Shown here piece by piece: positions 6,991-11,897 of a DNA stretch of 11,897 bases. Both the position numbers and the translations under genes were made by a program. Origin of the DNA: Pseudomonadota bacterium (lineage in GTDB: Bacteria; Pseudomonadota; Alphaproteobacteria; UBA9219; RGZA01); assembly GCA_016195205.1 (NCBI GenBank), contig JACQAB010000101.1, positions 1 to 11,897 of the forward strand, given 5' to 3'. The notes beneath the pieces are model-generated. The model was given only the letters and a program-made list of their open reading frames with translations. It was not told where the DNA came from and ran no database searches. Position 1 is the first letter of the stretch; each line of letters starts with the position of its first letter.

Positions 6991-7977
6991 TTAGAACTCC
7001 TTGCCATAAGATGCAAAGGGGTCCCCGTCATCCTCCGGAAATTCAAAGAACTTCCAGCTTTCCTTCAGGTCGGCGGGCAAGGGCGCCGTAACGTCGATCA
7101 GCTTTCTGCCTTTTTTGGGGCGGGGGTGAGGAAGGATGAGCCGCCGCGCATGCAAATGCAGCCTTTTAATGCTTAATTCCCCGCCGATCTTGTTCACCTC
7201 GCCATACAGCGGGTCACCCAGCAGGGGGGCCTCGATCGCCTCCATATGCACGCGCAGTTGGTGGGTGCGTCCGGTTAAAGGCCACAGAGCCACAAAGGCC
7301 GTGCGCATGGCGCTTTCCACCACCTGGTAAAGAGTGATGGCGGGCTTGCCCTCTTTTTCATCCACGACGATTTTCTCACCCTTGCCTTTGGCCAGAGGCA
7401 GCGAAATTTTTCCCTGCTTGGGTTTTGGCATGCCATAGGTAAGCGCCCAGTAATATTTACGCGTGGCGCGGTTGCGGAAACTTTCCGAAAGCCGTGCGGC
7501 GGCAAAATCATTGCGCGCCAGCACCAGCACGCCACTGGTGTCTTTATCCAGCCGGTGCACCAGCTTGGGCGTTTGCTGATCACCATACATGGCGCGCAGG
7601 AAACCATCCAGGTGGCGCGAGATGCCCGTGCCGCCCTGCACGGCCAGGCCGGCGGGCTTGTTGATGACCAGCACGTCGTCATCTTCGTACAAAATGCTGT
7701 CTTTCAGCTTCTGCCGCTCGCGCGTGGTGGGTTCCACGCTTTCGCGCTTTTCTGGGAGGGTAAGCGCCGACTCCGGCAGGGGCGGGATGCGGATTTTCTG
7801 CCCGGCTTCCAGCCGGTGGCTGGCTTTTATTCGTCCGCCCCCGACCCGCACCTGCCCGGTACGCAGCAATTTTTCAAGGCGGCCATGCGTTACGCCCGGA
7901 AAATGACGGCGAAACCATCGGTCAAGCCGCAGGCCGTTTTCGTCTTCGGTTATTTCAAGTGTCTGGACGGTGGGCAT
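6991..7977 (-). CDS. rluC: RluA/RluC-family 23S rRNA pseudouridine synthase
   Basis: A 328-residue cytoplasmic enzyme converting specific uridines to pseudouridine, most like RluC, which in E. coli modifies three sites in 23S rRNA. An N-terminal S4 RNA-binding domain (about 16-64) contains LRLDRWFRRHFPGVTHGRLE and LRTGQVRV. The catalytic domain has INKPAGLAVQGG (105-116), the RluA-family motif HRLDKDTSGVLVLAR (141-155) with catalytic Asp144, and GRTHQLRVHM (236-245) before the GDPLYG motif. The S4 domain plus length favours RluC or RluD over RluA; RluC is the usual alphaproteobacterial call. Its ATG overlaps the stop of the antitoxin-like gene by one base (TAATG), so translation is probably coupled. 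In many alphaproteobacteria rluC lies near an ATP12 gene; here an AsmA-family gene is between them. Confidence 0.92.
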   Translation of the reverse strand: MPTVQTLEITEDENGLRLDRWFRRHFPGVTHGRLEKLLRTGQVRVGGGRIKASHRLEAGQKIRIPPLPESALTLPEKRESVEPTTRERQKLKDSILYEDDDVLVINKPAGLAVQGGTGISRHLDGFLRAMYGDQQTPKLVHRLDKDTSGVLVLARNDFAAARLSESFRNRATRKYYWALTYGMPKPKQGKISLPLAKGKGEKIVVDEKEGKPAITLYQVVESAMRTAFVALWPLTGRTHQLRVHMEAIEAPLLGDPLYGEVNKIGGELSIKRLHLHARRLILPHPRPKKGRKLIDVTAPLPADLKESWKFFEFPEDDGDPFASYGKEF

Positions 7978-8294
7978 TATGAAGCCGACCGAACTTCAAG
8001 GCTTAGCCCGTTGACTTTCTGCAAATGGCTTATAACGGCATTAAGATTACGGCTGCTGGGATTGCCCTTGGGGCTGAACATGCGCATCAGGCTTTTCGAA
8101 GGCGCGCCGGTGGCCTTGGCAAGCTTTTCGAAACCGATGGTGGCATTGATAAAATCGCGCAAGATTACCTTGCCTACTTCAAAATCGCCCGATAGTAGTT
8201 CATTAATGGCTTCGGCAAGCAGGGCTTCGCGAAACGCTGGATCACGCCGCACGCGTTTTTGCACCAGTTCCTTAAAAGGCCGCGTTAAAGGCAT
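7977..8294 (-). CDS. HigA-like antitoxin / HTH transcriptional regulator
   Basis: A 105-residue protein resembling antitoxins of the RelE/HigB-type addiction modules (putative addiction module antidote family). I chose the ATG at 8294 because MPLTRPFKELVQKRVRRDP is the usual family start and a GAGAGAG lies just upstream. An ATG at 8321 would add nine residues and overlap the toxin remnant. Seen: RDPAFREALLAEAINELLSG (17-36), then an HTH-like region (about 51-92) containing TIGFEKLAKATG and KSLMRMFSPKGNP, a highly characteristic family stretch. Such proteins bind their cognate toxin and repress their own operon. The upstream partner is only a fragment, so this antitoxin is probably an orphan. 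Its stop overlaps the rluC start by one base. A retained role as autoregulator of the downstream operon is possible but inferred. Confidence 0.82.
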   Translation of the reverse strand: MPLTRPFKELVQKRVRRDPAFREALLAEAINELLSGDFEVGKVILRDFINATIGFEKLAKATGAPSKSLMRMFSPKGNPSSRNLNAVISHLQKVNGLSLEVRSAS

Positions 8295-8305
8295 TTTGCT
8301 CTCTC

Positions 8306-8512
8306 TCATTTCTTGCGCCATTTGTAATCCTGCCAACGGGCATGAGCCGCATCAATATCTTTCTGTTGCCGCTGCTTAGAGCCGCCGCCCAAAAGAATGA
8401 CCAGCGTTTCTCCATCAAACCCCAGATAAATCCGATAACCTGGGCCAAAATTCATTCGGTATTCATGCACTCCATGTCCCACGCTTTTTAGACCAGAAAG
8501 AGTTCGGTTTTT
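8306..8512 (-). pseudogene. RelE/HigB-like toxin remnant lacking its N-terminus
   Basis: Too short and start-less for routine gene calling, but the 68-codon frame is clearly the C-terminal part of an addiction-module killer protein of the RelE/ParE superfamily (the type paired with the antitoxin next to it). It reads LKSVGHGVHEYRMNFGPGYR, then IYLGFDGETLVILLGGGSKQ, then QKDIDAAHARWQDYKWRKK. The GPGYR, LLGGG and KQRQQKDI motifs are hallmarks. Family members are about 100 residues. Here the frame is closed at its 5' end by two consecutive TAA codons (8513-8518), and none of the frames further upstream resembles the missing N-terminal 30-odd residues. That position is now occupied by the start region of the divergent LD-carboxypeptidase gene. 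No plausible start lies before the conserved core. It ends 11 bp before the chosen antitoxin start. Confidence 0.8.
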
Positions 8513-8514
8513 TT

Positions 8515-8520
8515 ATTATA
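8515..8520 (-). promoter_or_regulatory. Candidate -10 box for the reverse-strand operon
   Basis: On the reverse strand this hexamer is a perfect TATAAT, located just upstream of the toxin remnant and about 220 bp upstream of the antitoxin start, in the 46-bp space before the divergent LD-carboxypeptidase gene. No good -35 hexamer is seen 16-18 bp upstream (the best is CTGGTC). If real, it would drive the antitoxin, rluC and AsmA-family genes, with the toxin remnant as leader. The call rests on the -10 match and location only. Confidence 0.3.
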
Positions 8521-8558
8521 GAAGCCTATACAAGATAGACCAGCCGAGCATTCATCTC

Positions 8559-9500
8559 ATGCCCAACAAACTCATCAAACCCAAAGCCCTTCATCCCGCT
8601 TCACAAATCGGGATTGTCTCGCCCGCGCGGCTGGCTACGCCCGATGTGATCGAAATCGGCAAGTCTTTCCTGCAGAACATGGGCTTTTCGGTTTTCGTGC
8701 ATCCGCAGAACACCGAAAAGCATTTTCAGCTGGCTGGCACCGACGAAGACCGCGCCCAGGCCATCATGGACATGGTGGAAGATCCCTCGATCGACGCCAT
8801 TCTGGCGCCACGCGGGGGCATTGGCTCGTACCGCGTGATCCCGCACCTGAAATTCGATGTGATCGCCGAGAACCCGAAAATTTTCTGCGGCTTCTCCGAT
8901 TTGACCACATTGATGCTTGCTATTCACCAGCGCACGGGCCTGGTGACGTTTCACGGACCGCTGCTGATGAATTTGTCGGGCGATCATGACGCCTATAACC
9001 TGAATTTCCTTACGCAGTTCCTCACCGGCAAAATCCCCACAGGCCAGCCCATTCATTACCCCGAAGGGCGCTGCATGCGCGAAGGCAAGGCCGAAGGCAA
9101 AATCATCGGCGGTAACATCACCCTGCTGCAGCACATGATTGCCACCAAGGATGAGATTGATATGAGCAGCGCCATTTTGTTCCTTGAGGACGACGCGGGC
9201 GAAAAAATCAGCGATATCGAGCGCAAGCTTTGGCACTTTAAAAACACCGGGAAACTTCAGCGCATCGGCGCCTTGATCGTCGGCGAATTCGCCGGATTCC
9301 GCGAAGATTCCAATGGCGAATGGGGCCGCGACATCCTGGCCATCCTGAAAGAGGTGCTTCCCTCCCATGTCCCGGTGGTCTGGAACTTCCCCTGCGGCCA
9401 TGGGAAAAAGATGACCACCCTCCCCCTGGGCATCACGGCCAGGATCGAGATATCCCCTAAAGGCACGTATTTAACGTATACAGAAAGTCCATTTGCTTGA
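8559..9500 (+). CDS. ldcA: LD-carboxypeptidase (muramoyltetrapeptide carboxypeptidase, peptidase S66)
   Basis: A 313-residue cytoplasmic serine peptidase of family S66. LdcA removes the terminal D-Ala from recycled peptidoglycan tetrapeptides so that the tripeptide can re-enter wall synthesis. Seen in order: QIGIVSPAR near the N-terminus, APRGGIGSYRVIPHL (83-97), FCGFSDLTTL (109-118) with nucleophile Ser113, FHGPLL (131-136), GGNITLLQHMIAT (184-196), FLEDDAGE (208-215) with Glu210 as triad glutamate, and NFPCGHG (276-282) with His281. The Ser-Glu-His triad is therefore complete, and the length is typical. No signal peptide is apparent. The start lacks a clear Shine-Dalgarno but places the conserved GIVSPA strand at the usual distance. 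It is divergent from the toxin-remnant operon and 30 bp upstream of pyrB on the same strand, so it may share that transcript. Confidence 0.92.
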   Translation: MPNKLIKPKALHPASQIGIVSPARLATPDVIEIGKSFLQNMGFSVFVHPQNTEKHFQLAGTDEDRAQAIMDMVEDPSIDAILAPRGGIGSYRVIPHLKFDVIAENPKIFCGFSDLTTLMLAIHQRTGLVTFHGPLLMNLSGDHDAYNLNFLTQFLTGKIPTGQPIHYPEGRCMREGKAEGKIIGGNITLLQHMIATKDEIDMSSAILFLEDDAGEKISDIERKLWHFKNTGKLQRIGALIVGEFAGFREDSNGEWGRDILAILKEVLPSHVPVVWNFPCGHGKKMTTLPLGITARIEISPKGTYLTYTESPFA

Positions 9501-9530
9501 AAGTAAAGCGGCTGGTAGGTTCTGGCCCCG

Positions 9531-10484
9531 ATGCTTTTGGAACACCGCCATCTGCTAGGTATCGCAGAACTTAATGCCGGCGAGATCAATACGATCCTCG
9601 ACCTGGCTGAGAATTATATAGAAATGAACCGTGAGCCCCAGCGTAAGGGGAACCGCCTGAAAGGCCGCACGGTCGTCAACCTTTTCTTCGAAGTTTCCAC
9701 CCGCACCCGCGCTTCGTTCGAGCTGGCCGCCATGCGCCTGGGCGCCGACGTCATCAACATGGACGCCGAGGCTTCCAGTTTCCGCAAGGGCGAAACCCTG
9801 ATCGACACGGCGATGACGCTGAACGCCATGCATATCGACGTGCTGGTGGTGCGCCATCCGGCCTCGGGCGCGGTGAAGCTACTGTCCGACAAAGTGAACT
9901 GCTCGGTGATCAATGCCGGTGATGGCCAACACGAACACCCCACCCAGGCGCTGCTCGATGCCTTGGCCATGCGCCGCCGCAAGAAGAAGCTGGAAGGCCT
10001 GAACGTGGTGATTTGCGGCGATGTGCTGCATAGCCGCGTGGCCCGCTCGAACATCTTCCTGTTGAACAAGCTGGGCGCCCAGGTGCGCGTAGTGGCGCCT
10101 TACACCCTGCTGCCGCGTGATGTGGCGCAGCTGGGCTGCGAGGTTCACACCCGCATGGAAACCGGCCTGAAGAATGCCGACATCATCATGATGCTGCGCC
10201 TGCAGAAAGAGCGGATGGAAGGCGCCTTCATCCCCTCGGCGCGCGAATACTTCCACTTTTTCGGCCTCGACCGGAAAAAATTGGCCTATGCCAAGCCCGA
10301 CGCGCTGATCATGCATCCCGGCCCCATGAACCGCGGCGTGGAAATCGACAGTGAAGTGGCCGACGACATCCAGCGCAGCATGATTTTGGAACAGGTGGAG
10401 TTGGGCGTGGCCGTACGCATGGCCTGCCTTGATCTGCTTAGCCGTCCGCTGCAGCGCGCGGGATTGGCGGAGGCCGCGCAATGA
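9531..10484 (+). CDS. pyrB: Aspartate carbamoyltransferase catalytic chain
   Basis: PyrB joins carbamoyl phosphate and aspartate to carbamoyl-aspartate, the committed step of pyrimidine synthesis. The 317-residue protein has the carbamoyl-phosphate motif FFEVSTRTRASFE (52-64), the catalytic loop SSFRKGETL (82-90) with Lys86, GDGQHEHPTQALLD (130-143), MLRLQKER (221-228) with the aspartate-binding Arg223, and MHPGPMNRGVEI (261-272). All expected active-site elements are present, so it should be active. The Shine-Dalgarno is weak. There is no pyrI beside it; instead the next gene overlaps by 4 nt (ATGA) and encodes a dihydroorotase-like protein that seems inactive. This is the arrangement seen where PyrB forms a complex with a PyrC' partner, as in Pseudomonas. 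Confidence 0.96.
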   Translation: MLLEHRHLLGIAELNAGEINTILDLAENYIEMNREPQRKGNRLKGRTVVNLFFEVSTRTRASFELAAMRLGADVINMDAEASSFRKGETLIDTAMTLNAMHIDVLVVRHPASGAVKLLSDKVNCSVINAGDGQHEHPTQALLDALAMRRRKKKLEGLNVVICGDVLHSRVARSNIFLLNKLGAQVRVVAPYTLLPRDVAQLGCEVHTRMETGLKNADIIMMLRLQKERMEGAFIPSAREYFHFFGLDRKKLAYAKPDALIMHPGPMNRGVEIDSEVADDIQRSMILEQVELGVAVRMACLDLLSRPLQRAGLAEAAQ

Positions 10485-11773
10485 GCAAAAACACCGGCCG
10501 CACCGCCTATATCAACGCCAGGCTGATCGATCCGGCCAGCAAGCTGGATGTAAAAGGCACATTGCTGGTGGAAGATGGATTGATTACCGATCTGGGCCCG
10601 AACGTGAAGCCCCCCGAAGGCGCGCAGGTGGTGGATGTGCGCGGCGCGTGCCTTGCCCCCGGCCTGGTCGATATGCAGGTGAACACCGGCGAACCGGGCA
10701 ACGAGCATAAAGAAAATTTCATCTCGCTAGGCGAAGCCGCCGCGGCGGGCGGCGTAACATCGGTGGGATGCCTGCCCAACACCGATCCGCTGATCGATAA
10801 CGTGGCCAGCGTTTCGTATATCGAACGCCGCGCACGCCAGACTAAAAGCGTGAAATGCTTCCCCTACGCCGCGCTTACCGTGGGCGGTGAATGCAAGGAA
10901 ATGACTGAAATGGGCCTGCTGGCCGAGGCCGGCGCCATTGGCTTCACCAACGGCACGCGCGCGGTATCAAATTTGAAGCTGCTGCGGCGGCTGCTTTCCT
11001 ATGCGCGGAGCTTCGATTTGCTGGTGCTGCAGCCCGCCATGCATCCTGATTTAAGCGAAGGCGCGCAGATGAACGGCGGGGCCCTGGCTACGCATCTGGG
11101 CCTTGCTGGCCTTGCGCCCGAGGCGGAACCAGTTCAGGTCATGACCGACCTGCGCATGGCCGAAGCCAGCGGTGCGCGTCTGCATATCGGCCCGATCAGC
11201 ATGGCGGAATCAGCCGACCTCATCCGCAAGGCCAAGGCGCGTGGATTAAAAGTCACCTGCTCCACCTGCCCACAATATTTTACGCTCACGGAAAACGATG
11301 TGGGCGACTACCGCACCTTCACGAAAATGATGCCGCCGCTGCGCGATGACGCCAACCGCAGGGCCATTGCCGAAGCCGTGGCCGACGGCACCATCCACGC
11401 GCCCGAAGACGTGGATGGAAAGCGCCTGCCCTTCCCGCAGGCGGCGTTCGGCATTGTGGGGCTGGAAACCCTGCTGCCACTCAGTTTAACGCTGGTGCAT
11501 GAGGGCAAAATGAAACTGCCCGACCTGCTGGCGCGGCTGACCAGCGGCCCGGCCGATATTCTGCGCCTGAAAGCCGGACGTTTGGCCAAGGGCGCCGCAG
11601 CCGATCTGGTGATTTTTGACACCGACGCGCCGTGGAAAATTCTGGCCGATAAGCTGCGCTCAAAATCCAAGAACACTCCCTATGACGGCTTCCCGGTCAT
11701 GGGCCGCGTGAAACAAACGGTGGTGGACGGCAGAAGCGTGTTTACTGATCAGGCCAAGGCCCAGGCTGCTTAA
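10481..11773 (+). CDS. pyrC': Pseudo-dihydroorotase (PyrC'), predicted non-catalytic partner of PyrB
   Basis: A 430-residue amidohydrolase-fold protein of the type I dihydroorotase family: PGLVDMQVNTGEPGNEHKE (60-78), AAAAGGVTSVGCLPNTDP (86-103), AKARGLKVTCSTCPQYFTL (251-269), FGIVGLETLLPL (323-334) and the C-terminal KSKNTPYDG and VDGRSVF. Active enzymes carry HVHxREPG, but this protein has Q66-V-N68 in place of HxH. The later HVS histidine is replaced (HIGPIS, Pro238), PHHF has become PQYF, and the loop DGTIDxIxSDHAPH is shortened to DGTIHAPEDVDGKRLPF (302-318), so the catalytic Asp is gone. It is therefore predicted inactive, like PyrC' of Pseudomonas, which supports assembly of PyrB. The gene starts inside the pyrB stop (4-nt overlap), implying coupled translation. 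An active dihydroorotase should be encoded elsewhere. Automated annotation would call it dihydroorotase. Confidence 0.9.
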   Translation: MSKNTGRTAYINARLIDPASKLDVKGTLLVEDGLITDLGPNVKPPEGAQVVDVRGACLAPGLVDMQVNTGEPGNEHKENFISLGEAAAAGGVTSVGCLPNTDPLIDNVASVSYIERRARQTKSVKCFPYAALTVGGECKEMTEMGLLAEAGAIGFTNGTRAVSNLKLLRRLLSYARSFDLLVLQPAMHPDLSEGAQMNGGALATHLGLAGLAPEAEPVQVMTDLRMAEASGARLHIGPISMAESADLIRKAKARGLKVTCSTCPQYFTLTENDVGDYRTFTKMMPPLRDDANRRAIAEAVADGTIHAPEDVDGKRLPFPQAAFGIVGLETLLPLSLTLVHEGKMKLPDLLARLTSGPADILRLKAGRLAKGAAADLVIFDTDAPWKILADKLRSKSKNTPYDGFPVMGRVKQTVVDGRSVFTDQAKAQAA

Positions 11774-11782
11774 GAATAATTT

Positions 11783-11817
11783 CCCCTCCCCTTGAGGGAG
11801 GGGATAAAGGGGAGGGG
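11783..11817. repeat. GC-rich intergenic hairpin repeat after pyrC'
   Basis: CCCCTCCC (11783-11790) and GGGAGGGG (11796-11803) form a perfect 8-bp stem with loop CTTGA. A second G block, GGGGAGGGG (11809-11817), can compete for the same arm with 9 bp. This type of C-block/G-block intergenic repeat is widespread in Proteobacteria. It starts 9 bases after the pyrC' stop and may help end the transcript, though no T run follows. It is unlike the GTCATCCCGG elements elsewhere in the window. Confidence 0.65.
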
Positions 11818-11883
11818 TACGCGCGGCTGGGGAGTAGCTTTTATAATAACGCGCAGCCCTAGATTCAATCACAGAGCTAAGCA

Positions 11884-11897
11884 AGATCGGAAGAGCG
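11884..11897. other. Illumina adapter sequence left on the contig end
   Basis: The final 14 bases, AGATCGGAAGAGCG, are the start of the Illumina TruSeq-type adapter as it appears in read-through. The last base, G rather than A after AGATCGGAAGAGC, matches the version read from the universal-adapter side. They lie exactly at the window end, as expected for untrimmed reads extending a contig. They should be treated as non-genomic. The 66 bases before it (11818-11883) show no gene or clear motif beyond an isolated TATAAT at 11842-11847. Confidence 0.9.

Noticed and set aside
7555..8379. Forward open frame of 274 codons across rluC and the antitoxin
   Set aside because: It runs antisense through two well-supported reverse-strand genes and across their junction, and shows no family features.
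8601..9401. Reverse-strand open frame of 266 codons inside the LD-carboxypeptidase gene
   Set aside because: It is the antisense shadow of a gene with a complete S66 catalytic triad. Its translation is His/Gln/Gly-rich without motifs.
11842..11847. Forward TATAAT as a promoter for the next gene
   Set aside because: No -35-like hexamer is present at the right distance, and the contig ends in adapter 36 bases later, so there is nothing to support it.
11660..11884. Reverse-strand open frame of 74 codons at the right end
   Set aside because: It is made of the antisense of pyrC', a common intergenic repeat (read as PLPQGEG) and the edge of the adapter.

Overview
The window looks like one end of a short-read contig from an alphaproteobacterium. 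The clearest lineage marker is an ATP12-family F1-ATPase assembly chaperone, a family typical of Alphaproteobacteria and mitochondria. An HpnN-type RND lipid exporter, RluC and an alphaproteobacterial-style pyrB-pyrC' pair agree with this. The DNA is GC-rich with dense coding. I could not narrow it below class. The content is mostly housekeeping: no phage, insertion sequence, CRISPR array, tRNA or rRNA was seen.

Layout, left to right. (1) 1-367 is the 3' part of ndk (nucleoside diphosphate kinase), cut by the contig edge. (2) 466-3945 holds two forward genes for envelope lipid traffic: an HpnN/MMPL-type RND transporter, then an MlaA (VacJ) outer-membrane lipoprotein. (3) 3944-4002 is a convergent gap filled by two hairpins. 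(4) 4003-8512 is a reverse-strand block. Read in transcription order it contains a 5'-truncated RelE/HigB-like toxin remnant, an intact HigA-like antitoxin, rluC, an AsmA-family protein and the ATP12-family chaperone. The antitoxin stop codon overlaps the rluC start codon. (5) 8559-11773 is a forward block: an LD-carboxypeptidase, pyrB, and a pyrC-like gene that overlaps pyrB by 4 nt. (6) 11774-11897 is a tail with a common GC-rich intergenic repeat, and its last 14 bases match an Illumina adapter.

Functional themes. HpnN and MlaA both act on lipid distribution between the two membranes, AsmA-family proteins are also linked to envelope lipid transport, and the LD-carboxypeptidase recycles peptidoglycan peptides. 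PyrB and the PyrC-like protein belong to pyrimidine synthesis, but the PyrC-like protein has lost essentially every recognisable metal-binding and catalytic residue. It is best read as a non-catalytic PyrC' (pseudo-dihydroorotase) partner of PyrB.

Most worth a second look: the pseudo-dihydroorotase; a family of palindromic elements placed just outside gene ends, twice as inverted pairs whose arms differ by base-pair-preserving changes; the orphan antitoxin with its toxin remnant, translationally linked to rluC; and the adapter at the contig end. I found no convincing wholly new multi-gene system.
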